From the NCBI RefSeq assembly GCF_004792295.1, contig NZ_SRRY01000001.1, positions 2,118,501 to 2,182,500 of the forward strand: DNA of 64,000 bases. The letters are read 5' to 3'. Positions 1 through 9,171 of this stretch are shown here, one piece after another. The notes below the pieces were generated by a model, which saw nothing but the letters and a program-made list of their open reading frames with translations, had not been told where the DNA came from and did no database searches. Origin of the DNA: Pseudoalteromonas sp. MEBiC 03607 (lineage in GTDB: Bacteria; Pseudomonadota; Gammaproteobacteria; Enterobacterales; Alteromonadaceae). How positions within the stretch are numbered: position 1 is the first letter of the stretch; each line of letters begins with the position of its first letter. Made by a program: the position numbers and the translations under genes.

Positions 1-1364
1 GCCAATGTTTGCGGTAAGAATGCGGCAATTGTGGTTAACACCCCAAAGGTTGCTGGAATCGCAACGCGTTTTACGCCGCGTACTACGTTATCGAGACTGT
101 GACCGTGTTTTTCAATTTCAGCACTGGCTGACTCACCAACCACGATGGCGTCATCAACCACAATCCCCAGCACCAGTATAAATGCGAATAAAGAAGCTAA
201 GTTAACTGTGATGTCTATAAAGCCCAGAGGCATCATTAAAAATGCACCTAGGAATGACACTGGTAAACCCATCATGACCCAAAATGCTAAGCGCAGTGGC
301 AAGAATAGGGCAAGTACCACCATCACTAAAATACCACCCCACACCATGTTGTCGATCATCATGTTTAGACGACCTTCAAGGTAGTAAGTTAAATCAACAA
401 TCGGTGATAGTTTTACACCAGCAGGAAGCTGTGGCGCTTTATCTGCGAGGTATTTTTTTAATACCGCAGCAACTTTAGTGATGTCTTGATCTTTTGATGC
501 ATTTACTTCAAAAGTCAGTGAATTTTTACCGTTGTACTTAGAGTATTGTAAGCCTTCTTCAAAGCCATCGTTAATTGTTGCTACATCACCTAATAACACC
601 TGTGCGCCATCAGGTAGGTGTAATAAAGGCAGATTTTCGAACTCTTTACCACGATATGCTTGGTTTTCAACACGCATTGAAATGTAGCCATTTTCAGAGC
701 GAATTTGACCCGCTGACATATTGGCAGAGAAGCTACGCACGGCTGTGGCAATATCACGGAAAGTTAAACCATACTCACGTAGTTTATCTGGGCTGATTTC
801 AATGCCAATTTCGTAGTTTAAGCCACTGTAAAAGTTGACCAAGTTTATTTGTGGTAAAGCTTGTAGCTCATCTTTTATGTCGTTACCAAGCTCTTTGAGC
901 TGGTAGTTACTCATATCGCCATACAAAGCGAGTATCATGACTTCTTGCTCAAACTTTTCGCGGCGAACAATAGGGCGTTCCATCTCAGCAGGGAAGGTAT
1001 TAATTGAATCAACCTGCATCTTGATTTCGTCGAGTACTTCTTGCGGGTCGTATTTTTCTTCGATTTCTATCCAAGCTTGTGAAAAGCCACGGTTTGAATA
1101 AGTAATTAAACGTTTAATGCCTTCGAGGCCCTCTAAAGACTCTTCGACCTTAATGGTGATGCCTTCTTCTACCTCTTGTGGCGCAGCCCCAGGGTAAACA
1201 GCTTGAATACTGATCCAGTTACTTTCAAACTGTGGGAACATTTGTTTACGCACCGACATTGCTGTCAATAAGCCGCCCACTAAAATGAATATCATAAGTA
1301 GGTTTGCAGCAACTGGGTTGCGAGCAAACCAGGCAATAAGCCCTTTTTCTCTGTGCGTGGTCAT
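1..1364 (-). CDS. RND efflux transporter permease, partial (C-terminus beyond window)
   Basis: This is the N-terminal part (about 454 residues) of an inner-membrane RND permease that uses the proton gradient to export substrates from the periplasm or inner leaflet. The reading frame is open from the ATG at 1364 to the window edge. Visible hallmarks are the first membrane helix (about residues 15-35), a large periplasmic loop, and the TM4 motif GIVVDDAIVV with the adjacent Asp pair used for proton relay. The start lies 3 bases after the stop of the adaptor gene, so the two form an operon. The substrate cannot be told from sequence. Whether an outer-membrane factor follows lies outside the window. 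Confidence 0.9.
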   Translation of the reverse strand, partial: MTTHREKGLIAWFARNPVAANLLMIFILVGGLLTAMSVRKQMFPQFESNWISIQAVYPGAAPQEVEEGITIKVEESLEGLEGIKRLITYSNRGFSQAWIEIEEKYDPQEVLDEIKMQVDSINTFPAEMERPIVRREKFEQEVMILALYGDMSNYQLKELGNDIKDELQALPQINLVNFYSGLNYEIGIEISPDKLREYGLTFRDIATAVRSFSANMSAGQIRSENGYISMRVENQAYRGKEFENLPLLHLPDGAQVLLGDVATINDGFEEGLQYSKYNGKNSLTFEVNASKDQDITKVAAVLKKYLADKAPQLPAGVKLSPIVDLTYYLEGRLNMMIDNMVWGGILVMVVLALFLPLRLAFWVMMGLPVSFLGAFLMMPLGFIDITVNLASLFAFILVLGIVVDDAIVVGESASAEIEKHGHSLDNVVRGVKRVAIPATFGVLTTIAAFLPQTL

Positions 1365-1367
1365 GGC

Positions 1368-2540
1368 TTATTCCTCTTTTAACGCTAACTGCGTTGTTGG
1401 CACACTTAGTTTTGCATTATCTAGCTTGACTGCCATGCCTTCAGTTGGGTATTCAAGAGCAGAGGTAATAAGTTGTTCACCATTAGCAAGGCCATTATCG
1501 GCGATTACCATGCCATTTTGTTCGCGCACTATGTTAAGTGTTTTAAAAGTAAGGGTTTCGCCATCTTGTAAAACGGCTACTTTATTGTCTTTAACTAAGT
1601 GATGCGGAACAACAATTGCGTTGTCTAGTGCACGGCCTTCAATGGTGGCATTAATGTACGAGCCAAAACGCAGAGGTTGCTTTTGCTCATAAGGCGTTGC
1701 TACTTGTGCTACTAGGTAATTCATACGGCTGCGTTGGTCAACAACCCCTTCGCTGCGAACAATAGTCGCTTGCCACGTTGTTTGTTTACCTGCAAATTCA
1801 GCGTTAATTGATACGTTAGCACCAATACCTTGATTGTTTAGGTATTGTAGGTCTTTATCTGCAACAGGTAAGCGAATTTCAGCCAGTGATGTTGAGCTTA
1901 GGCTACCAAAGCTATTGCCTGGGTTTACTACACTGCCTAAACTAATTAGTCGCTCGTCAATAATCGCATCGTATGGCGCTTTAATGTAAGTGCGCTCTAG
2001 GTTGCGTTTGGCGCGTTTAACACTGGCTTGTGCTGCACGGTAGTTTGCAAGTTTCTCCGCAAGTTGAGGTTTACGTAAATAAAGCTCAGAAGGGATAACT
2101 TGGTTTGAGTCACCTTTGATGCGGTCCCACTCAGCTTGTGCAACAGAGACTTGTGCGCGTTCAATTTCAAGAGCAGAGCTTGCTTGCGCTAGACCTGCTT
2201 CTGCCTCAATGAGTGCAGCTTCGTAATCATTTGGGTCAATACGTGCTAGAATATCGCCTTGCTTAACAAATCCGCCTTGTACAAACTGTTCAGACAGCGA
2301 GACAACCTGGCCACTCACTTGTGCAACTAGGTCTGTGTGGTTTTTTGGTTTGACAATGCCGTATGATTTTACATCGAGTGTTACAGCATCAAAACTTAAA
2401 GGTTTAATTGATACAAGCGGACGCGTATCTTGTTCTGGTTTTTCTGCTGGCGGCTGCTTCATTGAAGCAAATGCGAATGCCATTCCTAGTCCGCCGACTA
2501 ATACGGCGATTGGGAGAATGATTTGTTTTTTACTAGCCAC
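1368..2540 (-). CDS. RND efflux periplasmic adaptor (membrane fusion protein)
   Basis: This 390-residue membrane fusion protein links the RND permease encoded just downstream to an outer-membrane channel. It has an N-terminal membrane anchor (IILPIAVLVGGLGMAFAF), a lipoyl/barrel half, an alpha-helical hairpin around residues 95-165 and a C-terminal beta-barrel region. I place the start at the GTG at 2540 because an AGGG lies 8 bases before it. A GTG five codons upstream (2555) is also open but has no ribosome site, and the AGGG falls inside that extension. Divergent from the small cysteine-cluster gene at 2687. No TetR-type regulator is next to it in the window. Confidence 0.88.
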   Translation of the reverse strand: MASKKQIILPIAVLVGGLGMAFAFASMKQPPAEKPEQDTRPLVSIKPLSFDAVTLDVKSYGIVKPKNHTDLVAQVSGQVVSLSEQFVQGGFVKQGDILARIDPNDYEAALIEAEAGLAQASSALEIERAQVSVAQAEWDRIKGDSNQVIPSELYLRKPQLAEKLANYRAAQASVKRAKRNLERTYIKAPYDAIIDERLISLGSVVNPGNSFGSLSSTSLAEIRLPVADKDLQYLNNQGIGANVSINAEFAGKQTTWQATIVRSEGVVDQRSRMNYLVAQVATPYEQKQPLRFGSYINATIEGRALDNAIVVPHHLVKDNKVAVLQDGETLTFKTLNIVREQNGMVIADNGLANGEQLITSALEYPTEGMAVKLDNAKLSVPTTQLALKEE

Positions 2541-2686
2541 GGGATAGTCCCTCACGGTTGACGGTAATTAAAAATAAATTTGATAGGCTAAGCATACGCA
2601 ATAAAGTGTTTACAAGGCGTTCGAAGATGTAACAAACCATTACACATATTACAAAGGCGCTACAAAGGTTCTATAAGAGGTACTCA

Positions 2687-2947
2687 ATGACAGATAAAAT
2701 GGCATGTAGATTAGGCTGTGGCGCCTGTTGTATTGCACCCAGTATTAGCTCTGCAATTCCTGGGATGCCCAACGGGAAAGCGGCGGGAGAGCGCTGTATT
2801 CAACTTGATGATAATAATCTATGTAAATTATTTGGCGATGAATCAAGACCCAAAGTATGCAGTGATTTTTCTGCCACCATTGATGTGTGTGGCACCACTA
2901 ACGAACAAGCACTTTATTTGATTACCGAGCTTGAGCAGATGACCTAA
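2687..2947 (+). CDS. YkgJ-family cysteine cluster protein
   Basis: This 86-residue cytoplasmic protein matches the YkgJ/UPF0153 zinc- or iron-binding family in size and in Cys arrangement. It has a Cys-x3-Cys-x2-CysCys cluster near the N-terminus (CRLGCGACC) and further Cys at RC, LCKLF, VCSDF and DVC. The family is thought to chelate a metal, but its role is not established. A good ribosome site (AGAGGT) precedes the ATG. It stands alone, divergent from the RND adaptor and convergent with the TonB receptor at 3116. Confidence 0.8.
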   Translation: MTDKMACRLGCGACCIAPSISSAIPGMPNGKAAGERCIQLDDNNLCKLFGDESRPKVCSDFSATIDVCGTTNEQALYLITELEQMT

Positions 2948-3080
2948 AAATTAAACTCTTAACACTTTTTAACGGTTGCTGGGATCAGTTGTGTTTTTTA
3001 GCCAAAGTTTTCGTCAAGGCATTTAAATAGTTTCAGCTAGGATGTTGTTTTAAGAATCACAGAAATGGATGCGACACAAC

Positions 3081-3104
3081 AATGCCAGTCAATTGACTGG
3101 CATT
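3081..3104. terminator. Perfect 24-base palindrome between convergent genes
   Basis: AATGCCAGTCAA pairs with TTGACTGGCATT without mismatch. It sits between the convergent 2687 and 3116 genes. A short T-rich run (TTGTTTTTG) follows on the plus strand. It probably acts as a terminator for one or both genes. The T tract is weak on the minus side. Confidence 0.6.
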
Positions 3105-3115
3105 ATTGTTTTTGC

Positions 3116-4954
3116 TTACCACGTATAAGTAGCGCTAAGAGTATATTGCTCGCCGCGACCGGGGGTACCCGGTACTTCTTCGAATGATTCATCCCAAATA
3201 TTGTCAGCTGCAAAGGTAACAAACACATTATCAAGCTGGGCAGGTGTGAATTTTATCGTTAACTGTGTAAAGAAGGCTTCATCATCAGAGCTACGTAGGC
3301 GGTTACTGTGTTGTTTACGCCATTCGTTATCGATACGTAGCTCAAGCACATCCATCGGGTGCCATACTGCGCCCAGTGTTACACGGTGATCAGGGTAGTT
3401 CAGCGCATAAAAGCTCGCATCAATATCTGCCGTACCATAGTCTTCTGACTTCTCTAAATAGGTGTAGCTGGCAATCAACTCAGTGCTTTCAAACGATTTA
3501 TTCGCTAAAAACTCAACACCTAAGGTGTCTATATCAACCGGGTTTGCAAAACGAGCTGAGGTTGCATCAAAGCGATATGTCCAATCCGTAAGGTTTTTAT
3601 CTTTGCGGTAGAAAATAGCTGAATCTAAACGCCACGAAGACTGTTCAATCAGTAAACCTAGTTCAAGGTTATCGGTGGTTTCGCGCTCAAGGCTGTAGTT
3701 ACTTCTGAATAATCCGCCCGTTTCACTGCCGCCAATTGCTGTATAACCAGGAACTTGTGTTGCTTCGGCGTATGATGCATACCAGGTATGTTCACTGCCA
3801 TTTTGATGAGCTACTTTCAGACTTGCATCGGCAATAAATGAGGTAGCTGAGCTATCACGGTTTGTATCATCAAATGCAGCACCAATACGAATAGTAAGCT
3901 CTTTGTTCGCTGCAAGGGCCGCCTTGTACTCAGGTAAGATACTTAGCTTAGTGTAATTGCGTGACGTAAAGTTGTTTTCAAGAGACGTTGATTCAATTTC
4001 ATCAGCAATAAATTGGCCAGCATAATTAATAGCATAGCGGTTATTTAAGCGGTGACGCCCTGAGAGTGCCAATGACTTAACCGTGGTTTCGTGAAACGCT
4101 TCAAAAATAGCTGGGTTTTCACGAGATAATACATAATGGTCGTTATGTTTGCGATAATAACCAGTCACTTCAAGGCTATTGCCCTTACCATAAATTTGCT
4201 TGTGATTGAGCATGAAAAGCTTGGTTTCAAGATCTTCGGTTTCGTTAAAATTAAATGGTGTGTAAAGGTTTGGCCAACCAAAAAACTTCTCTTGGCGTCC
4301 AAACATAAAATCAGTTTGCGAGGTAGAGCTTGCAAGTTGAATACGCGCTGAGGCACGTTCAAAGTCGTGGTCGCCATTCTCAATTGAGCCATCGCTTTTT
4401 GAGTGCGAGTATTCACCCTCAAAACCTAATCGCCAATCTGGTTTACTATCCAGCTTTTGGCTATGGGCAGCATGAATGCTTTGTAAATTAAAGCGATTCG
4501 TACCTGTGCCAAGTGAAACGCTGCCAGTGCTTGTGATAGGGCGCCAACCAAATGAAACCGTACCAACTGAGCTATTCATACCGTAAAGAGCATTATCAGC
4601 ACCAGTAAGCACTGAAGGGCCTGTTAGCATTTGTGGTGCAATCGGAATTTCAGCAAAGTAGTGACCAGATTGAGGGTCGAATAACGTACTGCTACCAACA
4701 CGAAAGCCGGTATTTTCAAAGATACCACCACGAATGGTTACATCAGCTTGTGCTTCAGCCATATTACGTGATTGCAAATCGACACGCGGGTCATACTCTA
4801 AATTTGATACCGGCGCATCAAAAGTACCAACAGGCTCTTTATTTGCGGTTGCTGAAACTTCAACGGTGATTTGTTCAATGTTGTTGGTGTCTTCTGCTAG
4901 CACTGAGCAAGTGACGAATAAAGCGGGAAGTGTAAGCTGTACTGCGCGTACCAT
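3116..4954 (-). CDS. TonB-dependent outer-membrane receptor (substrate unknown)
   Basis: This 612-residue protein is a TonB-dependent receptor: signal peptide (residues 1-20, ending VLA-ED), a TonB-box-like stretch (EQITVEV, about 27-33), a plug domain to about residue 140 (with GADNALYGMNSSVGTVSF) and a 22-strand-type barrel rich in alternating aromatic residues. It ends with the expected C-terminal aromatic (YTW). At 612 residues it is in the size range of vitamin B12 or small-chelate receptors. I saw no B12 box or Fur-like site upstream, so the ligand is open. The start ATG has a GAGAG ribosome site. It has no co-transcribed periplasmic or ABC genes. Confidence 0.85.
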   Translation of the reverse strand: MVRAVQLTLPALFVTCSVLAEDTNNIEQITVEVSATANKEPVGTFDAPVSNLEYDPRVDLQSRNMAEAQADVTIRGGIFENTGFRVGSSTLFDPQSGHYFAEIPIAPQMLTGPSVLTGADNALYGMNSSVGTVSFGWRPITSTGSVSLGTGTNRFNLQSIHAAHSQKLDSKPDWRLGFEGEYSHSKSDGSIENGDHDFERASARIQLASSTSQTDFMFGRQEKFFGWPNLYTPFNFNETEDLETKLFMLNHKQIYGKGNSLEVTGYYRKHNDHYVLSRENPAIFEAFHETTVKSLALSGRHRLNNRYAINYAGQFIADEIESTSLENNFTSRNYTKLSILPEYKAALAANKELTIRIGAAFDDTNRDSSATSFIADASLKVAHQNGSEHTWYASYAEATQVPGYTAIGGSETGGLFRSNYSLERETTDNLELGLLIEQSSWRLDSAIFYRKDKNLTDWTYRFDATSARFANPVDIDTLGVEFLANKSFESTELIASYTYLEKSEDYGTADIDASFYALNYPDHRVTLGAVWHPMDVLELRIDNEWRKQHSNRLRSSDDEAFFTQLTIKFTPAQLDNVFVTFAADNIWDESFEEVPGTPGRGEQYTLSATYTW

Positions 4955-5074
4955 CTAAAACTCTCTTGATTATTTTGTTTAATCTGGGGTAGTGGGCTAG
5001 TTAGGCGCACTGAAAATTGCGGGTATTGTATCTGAATCACTGAGTTATACCACTCCAACCAGATTTCAGCAGGC

Positions 5075-5101
5075 AATAAAAAACCGCGCTAATTGCGCGG
5101 T
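5075..5101 (-). terminator. Rho-independent terminator of the DUF4136 gene
   Basis: The stem CCGCGC/GCGCGG closes over a short AATT loop and is followed on the minus strand by a T-rich tract (GGTTTTTTATT). It lies about 20 bases after the stop of the 5121 gene. Confidence 0.85.
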
Positions 5102-5120
5102 CTTTTTACTAAAACGGTGT

Positions 5121-5675
5121 TTAGTTTTGATTAATAGATTGCGGTGGGAAGTTACTTAGAATGTTAGCAACGGTTTCATTGATAACTTCAGTGCGCTTTT
5201 CAGGTGATTGATTCTTTTGCAAACGACCTTCTTTAGCGCCACGCCAAACTAACTGGTTAGAAGCGCGGTCAACTACGTCTAAAATTAATGTACCCACTTC
5301 GTATTCGCGAGTCGTTGTTTGCGTGTTATAACCCATGCCCCAGTAATTCCAGCGTGCACCGTAACCTACGTTGAAGGTATCTACATCAATTTTTGTATCA
5401 ACTGATGCATGATAGTTAATCAGTACATCTGCTTGTGCCATATCAACAAGCTTCATACCGCTTTTTTCAAGTTCAGCATTAACGGCTTCACGAACACGTT
5501 TTTCCATTAAAGGGCTAATTTGGTAGTTCGCTACGTTTTTAGTTAAGCTCGCATTAGGTACCCAAGAGAAGGTTTTATAATTACTAAAATCTGCTGATTT
5601 GTCGTAATCCCAGTCAGGCGTTTTAGCACAGGCCGCTAAAAATAATACAGCCGTCGCGATTAATAAGTTCTTCAT
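5121..5675 (-). CDS. DUF4136 family lipoprotein
   Basis: This is a 184-residue predicted lipoprotein. The signal peptide MKNLLIATAVLFLAAC ends in a lipobox (LAAC) with Cys16 as the lipidated residue. The rest matches the DUF4136 pattern: an early KTFSW motif, a central ADVLINYHASVDTK strand and a late GTLILDVVDRASNQLVWRG segment. The function of the family is unknown. I chose the ATG at 5675 because AGGAG lies just before it and the signal peptide starts there. An upstream extension to 5702 is open but lacks a ribosome site. Monocistronic, with its own terminator. Confidence 0.85.
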   Translation of the reverse strand: MKNLLIATAVLFLAACAKTPDWDYDKSADFSNYKTFSWVPNASLTKNVANYQISPLMEKRVREAVNAELEKSGMKLVDMAQADVLINYHASVDTKIDVDTFNVGYGARWNYWGMGYNTQTTTREYEVGTLILDVVDRASNQLVWRGAKEGRLQKNQSPEKRTEVINETVANILSNFPPQSINQN

Positions 5676-5837
5676 ATTGTTTGCTCCTTGGCAAATTTCC
5701 ACTACTTAATTGATAACATAACATAAAAATAATTCAACGGAATGATTATTTAAAAACTATGGCACATTTACAAAAAAGTACTATAATAGTTTGTAAACAT
5801 AGTCTTCCTTGACTGAATCAATGATTAATTTTTGCAA

Positions 5838-8624
5838 TTAAGCACTGTGTTCAACTTCTATCCAGTCTTTTTCATCAACCCAGTTTTGCGCACCATCTTT
5901 CACTGTACGAATTGGGACGATGTAATCACAGCTGACTTGTGGTTTAACTGAGGCAAAAATCGGCACAAAGCCAAAGCTAAGAGCGGTTTCGATAATTGCT
6001 TTTTGGTTTTGTGGGTCGATATCAGCTGCTTCATCGATATAAATCGGAATACGATACAGGTTTTGCTCTTGATCACTTAATAAATAACGAATAAACAGCA
6101 TGCCACAAAGTAGCTTAATGGTGATACGAGTACCGTTAGAGCCGGCTGAGTCTATTTTTTCGAAGTGTTCAGTTTCACCGGCACGATTTACTACTTCAAA
6201 ACGAATATCAAATAAGTCGGTCAGTGTTAAACCTGCTTTTTCTGAGGCAAGTTTAATTAAATGATCTTTCGCTTCGTTTACCGCAGACTCGCTATAAGGC
6301 TCTTGGCTTAATAGGTCTAGGGTATCGCCTTGCTCAAACTGGTTTGAGGTACTGATAATGGTATCAATGCTATCAACTAACATCTTGCGCGGAATAACAT
6401 TAATTTTGAATGCTTGAAGGTTAGAGATCCGATGCTGACTAATGCCTTTATTAAAGCTGTTCATTTCGCGGCGTAGGCGATCTAGGTCTTCGCGCAAGCC
6501 TTTAATGGTGGCGGCTACTTCGGTTAACGCAACTCGGCCTTGACGCTCAACAGCATCGCGCTCGTTATCAATGTTATGAAACGCGCTAATAAGCTTTTCG
6601 TATTTAGTAAACTCATCGTTTTCGTTATCAAACTTAGTAATACCCGCATTATAAATATGCATGTAGGTGTTACGTACGTTGATATCAAAGTTGCGTAGTT
6701 CTTGGCAGTCTTTGTTAAAGTGATGAATAAGATCACTTAAATTATCAAAATCAATACTGATTTCAATCATGTATGGCGTCACTTTGCCTGAATAAAAATC
6801 AAGCGTGTGATCAATACGTTCTGATTTAACTTGGCGTAAACGGTCAGCTTGACGCGCAAGCAGATCTTTTTTCGACTTGATAATCGAACGGCGCTCGCTG
6901 ATTGAACCACTGTTCTTTTGAATGTCTTGCAGGTAGTCGTCAACTTGTTCGCGCTCTGCATTTAATTGCTCTTTTAGTAGAGTTTGTGCATCGACAGATT
7001 GCTGCATCACTTCAAATTGTTCAAAGCGTTTTAATGCTTCTTCAGAGGCCATTAGCTCATCATATAGGGCATCTTTTTCTTTTTGCTTTTCGGCGACATT
7101 CGCAGCGACTTCACGCTGCTGTTTAAACTCTTTCAGTGAGTTTTCAAGAGCAGCGAGTTGCGCGGTTAATTGCTCTTTATTTTCGCCCGTTTGCATCTGC
7201 ACAGGGCTTAGTTTTTTAAGTTTAATCGTCGCGCCAGGAAGAGTTAGTACACCGCCTTTAACATTTGCCGATAACTGCTCTAAGAACTCACCAAAGGCAT
7301 CTTCGTCTGTGATCTCAACATCACCATTGCTGGTGGTGGCAAACGATAAGATATCTGGGTTTAGAATACGCGAAATCTCTTCAACTTCTTTCAAAGATAA
7401 ATCTTCACGCATACGGGTGAATAAATTGAACTCGAGATTCTTTAACTGCAGTTTTAAGCTCTTAATTTGCTTTTGTGTTTCGCTAATGCGGTAATCAAGG
7501 GTGTGTAAGCTTTGACCTTGGGCACTGCTTAATGAATGCGATAGCGATTCATAATCTTGCTTAAGTTGCGTAAGGCTTACTTTTAAGGTGGCTTTATTCA
7601 CCAATTCAAACTCAGATTTAAGCGCTCGATAGTCTAAAAACCATTGTTCAATTTGTGTTTGTTTACGTTCAATATCACGCGATTGCTGAATATACAGCTG
7701 CTGCTTTTGTTCGAACTCATGCTTTTCGTGTTCGATATCTTCAAGGGCAATGTTTAGCTCAGATAGTTGCTCTTGTTGATAGGTTTCAAAGTCAATCAGT
7801 GCTTGGTCAATTTTTGGCGCATAGGCAGCAAGCTTACCTTTTAAAACTGTTTGGTTTTCAAGCATAGACTCAAGAGCTGCGATAGGCTCTTGCATTGACT
7901 CAAGGGCTTTTAATTCCCGTTTAGCGCGATTCACTTTATCGAATGAACGTCGCCAAACTTCATAAAAGTCGACCCGTGAGTTTGACATATGACGCTCAAA
8001 TACACGTAGCATAAAGCGCTTAACATCACTGGCACCTAACTTATGCAAGTTAAGAATACGGCGGAAAATTTCTTTGTAAATCGCTGAGTCTTGCACGTTA
8101 TTGAGGGGGATCATCTTTAAGTTGATATCGCCATCAAACGGAGTTGCGCCGCCAGTGAGCAGGGCGTTTAGCTCTTGCGCTTTTAATTCGATTGGATTGA
8201 AACCTTGCTCTTTTAAGTGATTAAAAAGCTTGGTGAATTTTACAATGGTCTTGCCTTGAGTGTAGTGCTCTAGGTTCAACTTACCTTGGTAGCAAAAAAA
8301 CTGATGCGCATATCCGGCAATTTTACCAAGGCCAGCAACACCAATCACCACAGGACCATTAGGTAAGTCAGCTTCAAGTAAAATATAGGATTGATCTGAC
8401 GAAAAGTAGAATTTTCGGGTTTCGTCTAAGTCGTGGCCATCCCATTCTGTTAAACGTAAATCATTAATCAGTGGAAATTGCAGGGCATTAATCACCGAGC
8501 TTTTACCGGTATTATTCGGTGCACAGATTGAGCTACTTTTATCCAGCGGGATCACGCATTTTGCATAGCCTGCGGTATTTAAAAGCGCAAGTTTGCTGAG
8601 TCCGTAAAGGCTTTGGCTTTGCAT
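5838..8624 (-). CDS. mksB: Condensin ATPase subunit MksB (SMC/MukB-like)
   Basis: This 928-residue protein is the SMC-like ATPase of an MksBEF condensin, which compacts and organises DNA. The N-terminal head has the P-loop APNNTGKS (residues 35-42). Long coiled-coil arms follow (roughly 220-400 and 480-720) with a small region between them in the hinge position. The C-terminal head has a signature-like AGSNGTR (about 826-832) and a Walker B YIDE (862-865) followed by AADID. Its length fits MksB (about 950) and is well short of MukB (about 1480). The ATG overlaps the mksE stop by one base, so translation is coupled. The first glycine of the P-loop is Ala. No mksG/jetD gene follows. Confidence 0.82.
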   Translation of the reverse strand: MQSQSLYGLSKLALLNTAGYAKCVIPLDKSSSICAPNNTGKSSVINALQFPLINDLRLTEWDGHDLDETRKFYFSSDQSYILLEADLPNGPVVIGVAGLGKIAGYAHQFFCYQGKLNLEHYTQGKTIVKFTKLFNHLKEQGFNPIELKAQELNALLTGGATPFDGDINLKMIPLNNVQDSAIYKEIFRRILNLHKLGASDVKRFMLRVFERHMSNSRVDFYEVWRRSFDKVNRAKRELKALESMQEPIAALESMLENQTVLKGKLAAYAPKIDQALIDFETYQQEQLSELNIALEDIEHEKHEFEQKQQLYIQQSRDIERKQTQIEQWFLDYRALKSEFELVNKATLKVSLTQLKQDYESLSHSLSSAQGQSLHTLDYRISETQKQIKSLKLQLKNLEFNLFTRMREDLSLKEVEEISRILNPDILSFATTSNGDVEITDEDAFGEFLEQLSANVKGGVLTLPGATIKLKKLSPVQMQTGENKEQLTAQLAALENSLKEFKQQREVAANVAEKQKEKDALYDELMASEEALKRFEQFEVMQQSVDAQTLLKEQLNAEREQVDDYLQDIQKNSGSISERRSIIKSKKDLLARQADRLRQVKSERIDHTLDFYSGKVTPYMIEISIDFDNLSDLIHHFNKDCQELRNFDINVRNTYMHIYNAGITKFDNENDEFTKYEKLISAFHNIDNERDAVERQGRVALTEVAATIKGLREDLDRLRREMNSFNKGISQHRISNLQAFKINVIPRKMLVDSIDTIISTSNQFEQGDTLDLLSQEPYSESAVNEAKDHLIKLASEKAGLTLTDLFDIRFEVVNRAGETEHFEKIDSAGSNGTRITIKLLCGMLFIRYLLSDQEQNLYRIPIYIDEAADIDPQNQKAIIETALSFGFVPIFASVKPQVSCDYIVPIRTVKDGAQNWVDEKDWIEVEHSA

Positions 8625-9169
8625 TATTCGTCATCTCCTAGGTAGGTTTCTTCGTTTACTTCCATTAATGCATCGATATAACGATAAATTGGCGCTTGCA
8701 GCATAAAGCCGTTTTCTACTTCGCGCGCAAGACCTAAACGTACCATTCGCAGGTAAACGTCTTTGCGTAAATCTGAGCCTGAGAATATTTCTAATTGATC
8801 AAACAGGTGCTTGTTGATTTGCACTAAGGTTTGCATCAGTTCTAGGTCGTTTACTTCATCAAACAAGGCACGCATTGGATCTTTACCGGTATTGGCATAG
8901 TGCTCAATCAAGATGTAGATAGTCAGTGCAATGGCACGCGAAATTTTACCCATGTTTGGGGTGCTTTCGTCGCTACCAAAATAGTAAAAGCCACGGCTAT
9001 CGTGTTGTAGGTCATGGCCTAGGGCGCTAAATAACGCGCGATAAGCATCAATGTGTTGGTCAAGCTCTTGCCACATAAGCGTGTCTTGCTCACTAATGTG
9101 GTAGCCTGATGTGAGCTTTTTATTGATAGCTTGCAGATGCGTTAAATCATCTAAATTAATATCTGTCAT
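8624..9169 (-). CDS. mksE: Condensin accessory subunit MksE
   Basis: This 181-residue acidic protein lies between the kleisin-like and SMC-like genes, the canonical position of MksE/MukE/JetB. These are tandem winged-helix proteins that bind the kleisin and modulate DNA contact. The assignment rests on gene order, size and a helix-rich sequence with a C-terminal winged-helix-like segment (KDVYLRMVRLGLAREVENGF). It starts 2 bases after the mksF stop and shares one base with the mksB start. Assignment from context is strong, from sequence alone moderate. Confidence 0.78.
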   Translation of the reverse strand: MTDINLDDLTHLQAINKKLTSGYHISEQDTLMWQELDQHIDAYRALFSALGHDLQHDSRGFYYFGSDESTPNMGKISRAIALTIYILIEHYANTGKDPMRALFDEVNDLELMQTLVQINKHLFDQLEIFSGSDLRKDVYLRMVRLGLAREVENGFMLQAPIYRYIDALMEVNEETYLGDDE

Positions 9170-9171
9170 GG

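Noticed and set aside
4955..5074. Cobalamin riboswitch or Fur box upstream of the 3116 receptor
   Set aside because: No B12-box-like sequence or GATAATGATAAT-type repeat was found in the leader.
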